Assembly (NCBI GenBank): GCA_027627225.1
Contig: CM051038.1
Location: 46,586,843 to 46,650,842, forward strand
Length of the DNA: 64,000 bases
Direction of reading: 5' to 3'
Source: Congeria kusceri
Lineage: Eukaryota > Mollusca > Bivalvia > Myida > Dreissenidae
The position numbers and the translations under genes are program-made. Below are positions 34,183 to 44,679 of the stretch, piece after piece (within the stretch, counting starts at the first letter, position 1; each line of letters begins with the position of its first letter). A model generated the notes under the pieces. It did not search any database, was not told the DNA's origin, and saw only the letters and a program-made list of their open reading frames with translations.

Positions 34183-36741
34183 ATGGTCAAAACAGCAGCA
34201 GAATACCAGAAAGCGTACAGAGAACGCAAAAAGGCGAGAGATGAAACCTTTTTAGAGAAGGAAAGAGCCAGAGCAAAAGGATATAGAAAGCCGATACACG
34301 CCAAAACAAAGAAAGACCAAGCCTTGATAAGAGAAAGAAATAAACTGTATAGCCAGAAGTACCGAGATAGACAAAGGACCTTAAAGCAAACCAAAGTTAG
34401 AAGTACCACAATAACGACTGAGGCTGAAGAGAAATCAAAGGAGGACGAGCACTCCAATGTTGTTTCAAGTACATCCAGTGAAACTGATGCAAGAGCAAAG
34501 CGAGGCCAATCAACACTTTTGGTTAAACTATCATTTCCTCAGAAACGAAGAAACAAACGGAAATCAGATGCACTCAAAAGGGCTCACAGCAAAATCCAAA
34601 GGCTCAATGGACAGATATCTTCCCTTACAAGAAGCAAAAACAAGTGGGCGAAACGATGCCAGAGGATTTCTAAAAAGATTATACTCTCGACTGAAGCTGA
34701 CGGCATCACCAAAGCTGACAACATTGAACAATCATTGACTCCAAAAAGCAAGACAATAGTAGAATTGAGACGAGATGGAGTAAGTCCGAGAAAGCTACCG
34801 AAATCTGTTGTAAAGAAGCTAGTGCTGTCCAATGCAATATTAGACGAAATCAAATCGAGCCGTCGTGCCAACCCACAACAGCATCGACGAAACATTGCAA
34901 CTCGTGTTATAAGCGGGAAAATATTAAAAAAGTACAAATGTGTGTCTATGGTGAGCAAGAAAACCGGCATAAGTATGACAGAACTGAGAAGACATCAGGA
35001 CAAAGTAATAGAGTTTAGAAAGCGATCAAGGATGAAAGCAGAGAGGGATCAATTGAAGGCTCAAGTCGTGGAGTTCATAGAACAAGATGATGTAAGCGTA
35101 ATGATGCCAGGGAAAGCAGATGCAAAATTATATGAAGGAGAAAAACGGCAGATTCGCATACTTACAGACTACATGTCTAACATTCACCAAAGATTTCAAG
35201 CAGAAACTCAGAAGAAAATTTCGCTGGCTCTTTTTTGTAAACTACGCCCTGCGTACATCAAACTTACTTCTTCAATGTCAAGAAATACCTGTCTATGTTC
35301 AAGACATCAGAGTTTTGCGATGAAACTGAACTGCCTTCGTTTACAGGGCGTTGACATTTCCAAAAACCCAGAGACTGTTTGTAAGAACACGACGCAAGAG
35401 CACATGGAAGTGCTTCTTGGTTGCATTTCTAACGCGGAAGTAGAATATGAAACATGGCGCCGGGTAGAAGTAGATGGTAAGAGGAAGATGAAAATAGTCT
35501 CGGTTAAGTGTAGCAAAGACGACTTCATAATCCTGATGAAGGAAGAATATGAAGCATTCCTGAATCACGTGAGCAGAGTTACAGCCCAATATACAGCACT
35601 GAAATCGTTAAAAGAAAACCTACCGAGCAATGACCTGATAGTGCAAATGGACTTTGCTGAAAACTTTACGTGTGGGACATCTGACGAAATCCAGAGTGCA
35701 TATTGGAATGCCAGTTCAGTCACATTACATCCGGTGGTTGTATATTTCAGAGGCACGGATAATAGTCTAGAGCACTTGAACTTTGTCTTTGTGTCAGATG
35801 CTCTGCAACACAACTCTTCAGCCGTGATTACGATAATGAAAAAGCTATGCAAAGAATTAAGAGAGATATTCCCTGACGCTCGACAAATTCATTACTGGAC
35901 GGACAGCCCTTCCTCCCAGTATCGTAATCGATTCGTGTTTGATGCTATCATGCACTTTGCCGAACGATTCAGTGGATTTTCGGCACGTTGGAATTACTTT
36001 GAATCCGGCCATGGTAAGGGCCCTTGTGACGGCATCGGTGGTGTTGCTAAGAGAAAGGCAAGTGATGCTATAAAGCAGGGAAAAGCCTGTATCCAGGATG
36101 CTTTCGACTTTTTCAATTGGGCAAAGGGAAGTTCTGTTAACATCAAGTACCGTTTCTACACCACAGATGACGTTGACACAACTGCTGCTGAAATTCAGAA
36201 AACGAATCCGCTTCCGATGCAAGGTACAATGAAAGCACACGCTGTGTTTCCTAAAGACGGTGGCTTGTTCTCCAGAGAGGTATCCTGCTTTTGCCAATCT
36301 TGTATCATTGGTGACACTCTATGCAATGGCTGGATATGGCATGGTATGGCAAGGAAGGTAGCCGAATTAATAGATGATGTTAATCATGAAATGGAACCCA
36401 CCCCTGCAGCTATACCAATGGCTGTACCTGCAGAACTAGACGTGGTCCCCAAGAAAGGTGACTTTGTGGCTGCCGTCTATGAAGGGGTCTGGTACGTTGG
36501 AAAAGTTCTTAAGGTTGACGAATCGGACGGCGATGCTAAAATCTCCTTTATGAAAAAAGCTCGAGGAAGCACATCCGTTGAAAAATTCAAATGGCCGCAT
36601 CCTCCGGATAAGATATGGGTCCATTTCAACCAGATTCTTTGTAACGTCAATGAACCAGAGCCTGTTGGAAAGTCCGGAAGAGAATTCAAATTAGGAGAAG
36701 ACGATCACGAACTAATTTGCCAGATATTTCAGATGAAATAA
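34183..36741 (+). CDS. Intact 852-residue transposon-type protein (RNase H-like core with Tudor/SH3-like tail)
   Basis: The N-terminus (1-90) is a highly basic helix with YQKAYRERKK and NKLYSQKYRDRQR, as in DNA-binding leaders. Basic, coiled sequence follows to about 300. A Cys/His patch (CLCSRHQSF, near 370) may bind zinc. The core has MDFAENF (Asp490), YWTDSPSSQYRNR (Asp574), then WNYFESGHGKGPCDGIGG (Glu607, Asp616). Their order and spacing resemble the D-D-E centre of an RNase H-fold transposase. I recall many uncharacterised invertebrate proteins with this DFAEN / SHGKG-DGIGG pattern, but cannot name the superfamily. A CFCQSC pair lies near 702. The C-terminus (about 755-852; KKGDFVAAVYEGVWYVGKVL, then DKIWVHFNQILC) looks like a Tudor/SH3-like fold. 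No stop or frameshift is present. It may be an active transposase or a domesticated gene. Confidence 0.8.
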   Translation: MVKTAAEYQKAYRERKKARDETFLEKERARAKGYRKPIHAKTKKDQALIRERNKLYSQKYRDRQRTLKQTKVRSTTITTEAEEKSKEDEHSNVVSSTSSETDARAKRGQSTLLVKLSFPQKRRNKRKSDALKRAHSKIQRLNGQISSLTRSKNKWAKRCQRISKKIILSTEADGITKADNIEQSLTPKSKTIVELRRDGVSPRKLPKSVVKKLVLSNAILDEIKSSRRANPQQHRRNIATRVISGKILKKYKCVSMVSKKTGISMTELRRHQDKVIEFRKRSRMKAERDQLKAQVVEFIEQDDVSVMMPGKADAKLYEGEKRQIRILTDYMSNIHQRFQAETQKKISLALFCKLRPAYIKLTSSMSRNTCLCSRHQSFAMKLNCLRLQGVDISKNPETVCKNTTQEHMEVLLGCISNAEVEYETWRRVEVDGKRKMKIVSVKCSKDDFIILMKEEYEAFLNHVSRVTAQYTALKSLKENLPSNDLIVQMDFAENFTCGTSDEIQSAYWNASSVTLHPVVVYFRGTDNSLEHLNFVFVSDALQHNSSAVITIMKKLCKELREIFPDARQIHYWTDSPSSQYRNRFVFDAIMHFAERFSGFSARWNYFESGHGKGPCDGIGGVAKRKASDAIKQGKACIQDAFDFFNWAKGSSVNIKYRFYTTDDVDTTAAEIQKTNPLPMQGTMKAHAVFPKDGGLFSREVSCFCQSCIIGDTLCNGWIWHGMARKVAELIDDVNHEMEPTPAAIPMAVPAELDVVPKKGDFVAAVYEGVWYVGKVLKVDESDGDAKISFMKKARGSTSVEKFKWPHPPDKIWVHFNQILCNVNEPEPVGKSGREFKLGEDDHELICQIFQMK

Positions 36742-38013
36742 CTTAACGGCATCAGATACGTTATAAGTGTCACGTTGATAAAATCAATGTTCCACGTTCA
36801 TATACCCGTTCAAAGTTAATTAAGTGTATACTTTATCGAAAGTTTACCGTTTATTTAGGCAATTGTTGCATTTATAAACGATTACCATTTTCAATAAAAA
36901 TTTAAGTTTCATACATCAGATACGTTAAATGATAAAGACTGTCTCGTAAAATAATACCTTTGTTCAAGCATGCAAAAACACTAATTTGCGAAAACGTGAA
37001 AACACTGAACTATTCTACAAACGTTTTTACAAACGAATGAATGAACCAATAACAGTGTTATCCTTAAAAAACAAAGTATGTTTAGTTGACAAAATAAAAT
37101 ACGGCAGTTCTATTGTTATGATAGAATGGCGCATTTGTTATTGTTCACCCTTAATGTGGTTTACACTTTGTTTCTTTCTTTGGGGAAGGTTCACATGTTG
37201 GAAATACGTCCATCGCAAGGTTCTTATACAACGAAAACGGCTGCTTACTGCTTTTCACAACAGGCAGTCGTATTTAACGTTTCTGACGTATACATTTTAA
37301 GTGATACTACAGCATGTCGATTTTTGGAAAAATCGAGGTAGGTTTGGGTCCCCTGGTGTTTGAATCTTGAAACCAATACTTCATGCTATTCATTAATGAC
37401 AAACACATGAATAAAATCATTTTTTGATTTTTTACCAATCGTGACCACCTAATTAGTGCATTTATCGTAGAATCAATCTCATAATAAAGTGAATCACCTT
37501 AAGAACAACAAAATGCTTGGAAATATTGAAAAAGTAATTAGAATAGTTGCAGTACAATCAATATAGTTGTTCATGTCAACAGTATGCGGAAATGTGACCA
37601 TCAACGCAATATGGTAATAATCTTCTACCCTGTAGACGACATAATAGCTTTTACAAGTTATTATGTTGCGTAGAAATAAATCTAACAGCAATTAAAGACA
37701 AGAGTGGCTAAAAGAAAATCATGTATCGACATTTTCCATTATGGATTAATAACATATGTATTTGCTGCTAATTGAGTATTGTTTTTGAACTAAAATTCAG
37801 AAAACCAAGCAAAGATTTTACAAAGACTTTCTGCCATTTAAAGTTTAAAAACACGTTTCATAGAGCATACTAGGTTAGTGTTGAATACAGATAAGTTTAT
37901 TTAGCGAGGCTTAGAAACCTGAACCATGCGCCCGAGCAAATAAACTTATCTTTATGCAATACTTACCTAGTATTCTATTTATCCCATCATGTTCTGTCTT
38001 TATTTTAAAAATA

Positions 38014-38104
38014 AACGAAAGACAACACACTAAATATAACGAAAAAAAAACATAAAATGACGTCACGAAAATCAACAAAATGACGTCATGAACTGCGCGT
38101 GTTT
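38014..38104 (-). repeat. TGACGTCA-containing repeat, inverted copy
   Basis: Reverse-complement match of the 23-kb copy: AACGAAAAAAAAACATAAAA, then TGACGTCA and CGAAAATCAAC and a second TGACGTCA, followed by GCGCGTGTTTT. Part of the same dispersed family. Confidence 0.65.
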
Positions 38105-39654
38105 TCTTTATCATCACAATGTTGAAATTAAGCAAAGTTTATTCCATGGGAGGTTATTTCGCCAATGCACGCATGATGATGTTTCGTTTGAAGGGTTAAC
38201 ATATGATAAATACTTAGTGTTTTAACACGTCTTTAACGAATATATTTTGCGAAAGGAACTTAACATTTGGTATAAAGTAAAACACAGTATATTAAAATAA
38301 AATAAAATACGTGCAACATATCAGCTGTTTCATAAGGTTATTATGTAAGTCATATTGTTTAAGATGTCTCGTTCCGCACATAAAATATAATACACGTGTG
38401 TACTGTTCAATTAGCCGTTTAAAATAAAAAGGTTGCATGAGGGTGTTGTTTCTTACCAACAATTTACATCTATAATGTTTGAATATTTGCAGTTTAATGG
38501 TGTCATAGATGGTGACATCCAGAAAATGCTAAATTATTCGCACTTGGATGATAGCTTTTAATGTGATAAGAATGTCTTCAACGTTCACATTTACACATCA
38601 TACATTATTACACGTATTAAACATGGTATTTAAAGAAAATAATCTACACAAAAGCATGAAAGTACATCGGATGTATTTTGCAGGTTATGTGAAATGAACG
38701 TAACATTTGGTAAAAAAAATGTACACACTATGTTATTATGTGAGCACTCCCCGGGGACGTTTTAAAATAATGATCATTCTCCCAACTTACAATTACACCA
38801 ACAGCGACTAGTTATCTACCCCGTGTGAGATATAATGAACTCATGCTGTAACGCCTTGAAATGCTATTGCGTTTAAGATCTGTTGATAAGGTGCCTAATG
38901 TTATTGTACTTACTGTATGCAAGGAAGAAGTTTTTTTATCAGTGGTCCTAATAGTGGAAGTTGAACGTTCAATCAACTACACTGTATCCTTACAACAAGA
39001 CACGTGCTTCGAATACGAATAGTGATTGGTGCTGCAAACGTCAAATAATTTTATGTTTCTCCGCCTAAAGAACACGATTTTCTTTTCAGGTTCTGACATG
39101 TTTGTAGACGTTGGTTGAAACAAACTTCGCGAATGAACAAAATTCCGGGTTCTAAACTACGATTTTCAATGTTACGATGGTACATTGAAATCAGACAGTT
39201 GGGGCAGTTTAAAATAGAACTGTATTCACTTTTAGATAAATAGATAATGATCGTCTACAGACAGACGATCGAAAATGTTTGTTTATCAAATGTCACGCCA
39301 AAATATATCCGTGGCGTTCAACGATTGATATAACTGAAACAATAAAGGCACTTGAAACCAACAAAGAAGCACGAGGTTATATGTATATGCAAACTTTTTC
39401 ATGCACTTACATTATCAATCATGGTAACTGATCTTTACCAATATTCTGAGATAGCATCCATACTAGCGAAAGGCGAAATGTATGCCGTCAACATGTTTCC
39501 AATCATATTAGAGCAATGTCTTACGAGATAATAAAACCACACATACAATTTCTCGAGACGGTGTTTTGTATTAATATACATATGCATACGAAAAATGAAT
39601 TGACAAACATTGTGTACTTGGTATTTTATGCAAGCTAGCGAAGAGACAAATAGA

Positions 39655-39785
39655 GAATATATGGTTGGTGACTTGATATCATGTGATATGAAACTAGGAA
39701 AAAGCAAGGCTTGCCGAGCCTTTTCTTAGCCATATCGGACTCGTCTGACATCACATGATATCAAAAGTCACCAATCAAATATTTT
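39655..39785. repeat. Foldback element with GCAAGGCTTGCCGAGC-type loop
   Basis: TTGGTGACTTGATATCATGT near 39664 is matched by its near complement (ACATGATATCAAAAGTCACCAA) near 39753. The centre holds AGCAAGGCTTGCCGAGCC. The same loop motif (GCAAGCCTTTGGCGAGC) lies at the centre of the foldback at 46886-47060, so the two are probably one family. Confidence 0.75.
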
Positions 39786-41544
39786 ATTTATTATGCCACT
39801 TTCTGGCAAATGTTGTTTTCATAATAAACAATAAAATAAACAAACAATCGCCAACATTTAGCAATTAACAGTACAACACAATATGCAAATGAGACAGCCT
39901 GATGACGTCAATTTGCGTCAATGCATAGTTACGCATGAAAAATAGTTTTAGAAAAAATCAACAACAATAACATTTTAACACACATTTGACCAATACACAA
40001 AAAATGAAGGGAGAAATTGTTACTCATTGTAACATTTAACACAATATAAATACATTTACATCATTTTATCTATAAACACATACAAAAAGTACACTGCAGT
40101 CGACATGAACGACTTTTCAAAAGTTTATGTGTATTATGTGTATAACTTGGGTTTAACAACAAAAACAACAACACCTGATTTAAATGTAAAAAACAACAAC
40201 AACAGTGGATTTATTAGCAAATGAGTCGTTAATCAACATTTCCATCAGTGCATAATGCGTTCAAAGTTGAGATATTGACGATTCCTCTTTAAAACAATCC
40301 CCCAACATGTGATGTCAAAGTGGGTGTGGAACGCAACTACATGATTCAGAGATGCAGCTTGCTGTGATTGTGATGTGGGCATGGTGTTTTGCGCTGCAAA
40401 ATATTCGTGGAACAACGAAGCGTCTGTATCATGGGTTTTCCTGGTAGATTAAGCAATAGGTTAGTGTCCTGGTAATAGGCCTATGTTCTTCTATTGGTTG
40501 TGCTTCTGACATTTCCCTTATTTTATTTTTCTCATTCATTTCCCTTTTTCATGTTGGACTACAGTTATTCAAAGTAAATTGATTAGTTGTGAATCAACTT
40601 AGATTGGCCAGTACTGAGCATGTATTTGCATTTCCGATGAAAAGAATGAGTTCAGGTTTGTTAAATTGACCATAATCTCTTAAACCATGTTATTGTTTTT
40701 TTTACTTTTACCTTTCATTTCAATTAAAATGGTTGTTAAATTGTTACCTGGCTAGAGTGTTTGATTTCTTTTGATTAGAACATTTAACTTTAATTGTCTA
40801 TTTAAAATAACTGTTTTAATAGCATTTCCCTAAAACATTGCATATGTATTTTATTTATGTAATATATGTAATGATAATGTGAAATGATTGTTAGTTTTTT
40901 TTTAATACACGTCCTTGGTTAGCTTTATTCAATTGCGCATTTAATGCAATGGACATATTTTTAAAAATAAATCAATCGATTACTGACATAAGCATTTAGT
41001 AAAATTACCATACAAATTGTTATGCAATAATCCTGTGTGAAGAGCTCCTCATTAAAAAAATATAATTGATAAACTAGCATGTAAATCGGTTGATGAAAAA
41101 AGTCTTATATGAGGTTAGAACGGATTACGTACTATCGTCGACCAAGTATTAGGTATAGTAATATTTGCACACACACAACTTAGTTGTTTTATATAGAGGT
41201 GCATACTATTAATTACCTTACGATTAATTTCTCTTCATCTCAATACTTTAAGTAGAAAAATACATATTTGTTACATGTGTAACACCTGCTCAGCTATCCA
41301 ATCTCATATGTATACTAATTACATTGTAAGGTGACTCTCACAACAAAGCAAAACATTTCCATGTTGTTAGCATTCAGATAGATGCGCTTGAAGGTATTCC
41401 ACAGTTTTAGCTTTCTGGTATCAGTACTTGTTTAATCCCTCAATGCGTTTCATTGACCTTTCCAACGCTAGGATCACATTTGAATCCGTGTTTGCATCGT
41501 GTTTTCCATTTTGTGTAATGTTCTGCAGAGCCCTTTGCTTACTT

Positions 41545-41800
41545 GTCTTAAAAATTACTACGTACACATTTAAAAGAGACGAACAATGGTAACAAGTGTA
41601 CATGTTCAAACGGTGCATTATTATGTATAACAAGCGAAGTTATTTTTCCACCATTAAAGAGTAAAATTAGAAACAGGCCAATTACAAACAGCTCCGTCAG
41701 ATGTGAAGGTGCTTCCGCTGAGTTGTAGTGCAAAATGTTGGTGAAGACTCTCTTGTCAGTTAATAACATCTAATAAAATAAACGCTTTCGAAACATGTAT
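41545..41800 (+). repeat. Dispersed repeat, related to 26418-26650
   Basis: Same ordered blocks as at 26418-26650, with diverged spacers. It ends shortly before a GC-richer stretch (CAGTGCTCGCGGG near 41813) that may be the left end of the second pogo-like transposon, although no matching right end survives. Confidence 0.55.
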
Positions 41801-41930
41801 ACGTCGGTAAGCAGTGCTCGCGGGTAAGTAGTTCTCGCGGTATTTGGAAAACAGCGTCACCTGCTTTGTTTACATCGGTAACAAGTTTCCAGTTTATGTC
41901 ATCCAGTTGTCAAATCTATTTTCTGCAGAA

Positions 41931-43565
41931 ATGAACCATATACTGGTAAGTTTTTGATTAGCATTTGGCCAGAAATTGATATTAAATAAGTTTATATCTG
42001 AAAATACCTTTAAATTGTATGTTCCCATTCACAAATCCCTGTACAAATCCCTTTGTTTTGTGTCTCGTCTGCTAAACATAGGTCAAACTCCAGTAACATT
42101 TTTGTTGGTTACATACAAGTAAATCCCTGTCCAATTTTTGAAATGGTCAGACTGTAGTAAATTTAAATCATTTATTGAATTTGTCTTTGTTTCCCATCAC
42201 ATTTGTTTTCTTTTTCAGAGAGAAAAACCTGTCCGAGAGAAGAAACCCTATGATAGGGACAACTTGAAGAGGGCATTCCAGGCCACACTGTCAGGAACAT
42301 CTGTATACAGAGCAGCACGCCTATATGGAGTTCCGGAGTCTACACTTCGAGTTAGGACCAGAGGCAATGTAAGCCTGGAATGTACTATGGGCCCAGCAAG
42401 ATTCTTCAGTCCAGAAGAAGAAACGAAACTTGCTGACCATATTATTCATATGGGTAACATTGGATATAGTTACCCAATTTCTGACATTCTTGGTGTAGCA
42501 GCTGGTTATGCAAAGTCACTTTGGAAGAAAGTTGCTAAGGAGCAACTGTGTAAACCCTGGTTTTACTCTTTCCTCAAGAGACACAATGAGCTAAAAGTTG
42601 TGACCCCACAGAAACTGACCTCCTCAAGGGCAAAGTCATCCTCTGAAAAGACTATATCCACCTACTTCTCAGAACTTTCAGGCGTGCTTCAACAAAATGA
42701 TCTGCTGAATGCCCCTGAGCGAATCTTCAACATAGATGAGACGGGGTTCTCTACAGAACACACTCCTCCAATGGTGGTATGCGGCAGGGAATGTATGCCA
42801 CAGGCCATCACATCTCCAAGGACTAGAACTGTGACGATTGTTGGTAGGGCTAATGCAATCGGCAACCATATTCCCCCATTATATGTGTTACCAGGGAAGC
42901 GATGGGTGGATAAGTTACTGGATGGTGCACTTCCAGGGTCTGATGGAGGCATGTCTGACAGTGGTTTCGTCAACAGGGGCCTGTTTGAGACCTACGTCAT
43001 GGATCACTTTGCCAAGCACGCCAACTTAGATAGAGCCTCAAGGAACCGGTTCTGGTGTTATATGATGACATAAAGCCCACTTGTCCTTGACCCTTGCTGA
43101 CTGGGCAAAAGAACACAATGTGGTGCTATTTGTTTTGCCACCTCATACCAGCCACCTGACCCGCCCTTGGATGTTGGAGTATTTGGCCCTCTGAAGAAAT
43201 TGTATAACAAAGAATGCCAAGCATACACCCACAGCAATCCTGGCATATCCATTACTAGGTATGAAATTGCTAGGCTCACCGCCAAACCATATACCAGGGC
43301 ATTTTCACCAGAAAATATATGCTTGGCATTCAAAAAGGCAGGGATTTATCCGTTTAATGATGCCGTAATCACCAACATCCAGACTGCACCAGCCACAATC
43401 TACCCATCTGCTAGTGATGCCAGAACAGACCATGCTGCCTATGAGCCAAGCTCTGTCGTGCCAACAATCACAGAAACATCCACTGCTAATCCACAAGTAT
43501 GTGATGAAGGGATGGATTACCTGAACAGCAGAGTGATAACAACTGTGAAACAGAGGCCCCCCAAA
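41931..43565 (+). pseudogene. Second pogo/Tigger-like transposase: intron plus frameshifts
   Basis: Exon 1 is short (ATGAACCATATACTG, 41931-41945) with donor GTAAGT. The acceptor CTTTTTCAG ends at 42218 and exon 2 begins in phase with REKPVREKKPYDRDNLKRAF. This restores a full psq-type HTH (TSVYRAARLYGVPESTLRVR), the CENP-B-type HTH and the first catalytic Asp (FNIDETGF). A one-base deletion near 43065 breaks the frame within the second-Asp motif YDGHK, giving the stop ending at 43073. Homology continues as HLSLTLADWAKEHNVVLFV in another frame. A second shift near 43163 precedes LDVGVFGPLKK (third Asp). Homology runs to about 43565 and then stops against a minisatellite, so the normal C-terminus and right terminal repeat are missing. 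Only 35-45 per cent identical by eye to the copy at 27.6 kb, so a different subfamily. Confidence 0.85.
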
Positions 43566-44439
43566 ATAGCGGTGGTACCAGTTCCACCTGTTATGGTTAC
43601 AGTCCCTGTCGGTGTTTCCGGTTCAACAGCGGTGGTACCCGTTCCACCTGTTATGGTAACAGTTCCGGTTGCTGTTCCTGTACTTCCAGATACTGGACTT
43701 GTTTCACCTGTAATGGTAACAGTTCCGGTGGGTGCTTCTGGTTGAACAGCGGTGGTACCAGTTCCACCTGTTATAGTAACAGTTCCGGTTGCGGTTCCCG
43801 GTTGAACAGCGGTGGTACCAGTTCCACCTGTTATGGTTACAGTCCCGGTCGGTGTTTCCGGTTCAACAGCGGTGGTACCCGTTCCACCTGTTATGGTAAC
43901 AGTTCCGGTTGCTGTTCCTGTACCTCCAGATACTGGACTAGTTCCACCTGTAATGGTAACAGTTCCTGTGGGTGTTTCTGGTTGAACAGCTGTGGTACCA
44001 GTTCCAGTTGTAATAGAAACAGTTCCGGTAGCGGTTCCCAATTCAACAGCGGTAGTATCAGTTCCACCTGAAATTGTTACAGTTCCGATCGGAGTTTCCG
44101 GTTCAGCAGCGGTGGTACCAGTTCCACCTGTGATTGTCACAGTTCCGGTCGGTGTTTCCGGTTGAACAGCGGCGGTACCAGACCCACTTGTAATGGTTGC
44201 AGTTCCGATCGATGTACCTCCAGAAACTGGGCTAGTTCCCAGTTCTACAGCGGTGGTACCAGTTCCACCTGTAATGGTTACAGTTCCGGTCGATGTACCT
44301 TCAGATACTGGGCTAGTTCCACCTGTTACTGTAATAGTTCCGGTTGCAGTTCCCGGTTCAACAGCGGTGCTACCAGTTCCGCCTGTTATGGTTACGGTTC
44401 CGGTCGCTGTTCCTTCAGGAATTACAGCTCCTGTTTCAC
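43517..44439 (-). CDS. Terminal exon L: Thr/Gly-rich 20-residue repeats and hydrophobic C-terminus
   Basis: The acceptor TTTTACTAG is followed by a phase-1 start, GETGAVIPEG. About fifteen 60-bp repeats then encode units like GTVTITGGTGTTAVEPETPT, with an alternative unit containing GGTSPVSGGTGTAT. Thr content is very high, as in O-glycosylated stalks. The end reads TTAILGGLCFTVVITLLFR and stop: 16 hydrophobic residues plus Arg, resembling a GPI-anchor signal or short membrane segment. The last 15 or so codons are the antisense of transposase codons, so this tail was probably gained from the neighbouring transposon. The 60-bp period leaves several frames open on both strands; the minus frame is chosen because it joins the upstream exons. 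Confidence 0.75.
43568..44430. repeat. 60-bp minisatellite, about 14 units, coding
   Basis: Plus-strand unit: GCGGTGGTACCAGTTCCACC, TGTTATGGTAACAGTTCCGG, TCGGTGTTTCCGGTTGAACA. Units differ at a few positions, and some are replaced by a variant with AGATACTGGACTAGTTCCAC. Because 60 is divisible by three and units lack stops, frames stay open in both orientations. Differences between units include many third-position changes in the minus frame, compatible with selection, but I have not counted them. Confidence 0.9.
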
Positions 44440-44604
44440 CTAGTAAAATAATAAAATTACAATTATATTTGCTTACATTTTTTTAAGGTACTTATTCACA
44501 GAGTTTCTTATTTTGATAAACGTCCAAGTATATAAAATACAAAACCATCAGCACTAACCAATCCAAATATCTTCAAAAGGAAAGCATAGAAAAAAAAATC
44601 AGTA

Positions 44605-44679
44605 TGCTTTCGCCGGGGCTCGAACCTATGACCACCGCATCAAAAGTATGTCACGCTACACATTATGCCAGCTGGACTT
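44605..44679 (-). repeat. tRNA-like SINE head
   Basis: The minus strand reads GTCCAGCTGGCATAATGTGT, then GTAGCGTGACATAC, then GGTTCGAGCCCCGGCG. The last is a good pol III B-box, and the first part lies where an A-box would be. The arms do not pair well enough for a functional tRNA. A tRNA-derived SINE is the simplest explanation. Confidence 0.4.

Larger units (their letters stand above)
33441..37288 (+). mobile_element. Candidate DNA transposon around the 852-residue gene
   Basis: A 12-15 bp motif (CATCAGATACGTTAA or close variants) is repeated in mirror order around the gene. It is forward at 33444 and, weaker, at 33611 and 33626; reversed at 33957, 33978 and 34147; then forward at 36750 and 36914, and reversed at 37274. 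Such symmetric subterminal motifs are typical of transposase binding sites. I could not fix exact terminal repeats or a target duplication, so the ends given are the outermost motifs. Alternative: a domesticated gene with leftover motifs. Confidence 0.6.
37289..41800. other. AT-rich DNA with foldbacks, no gene
   Basis: No frame here can be supported as coding. Contents are the inverted TGACGTCA-repeat copy near 38.0-38.1 kb, a foldback at 39655-39785, AAC-rich low-complexity DNA around 40150-40205 and a dispersed repeat at 41545-41800. Nothing else stands out. Confidence 0.6.

Noticed and set aside
43742..44486. Several plus-strand frames rich in Ser/Gly/Cys or Val/Pro through the 60-bp repeats
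   Set aside because: The 60-bp unit lacks stops in several frames on both strands. Only the minus frame joins splice sites and upstream exons in phase.
44605..44679. A functional tRNA gene on the minus strand
   Set aside because: The B-box is good, but acceptor and anticodon arms do not pair, so I list it only as a SINE-like head.
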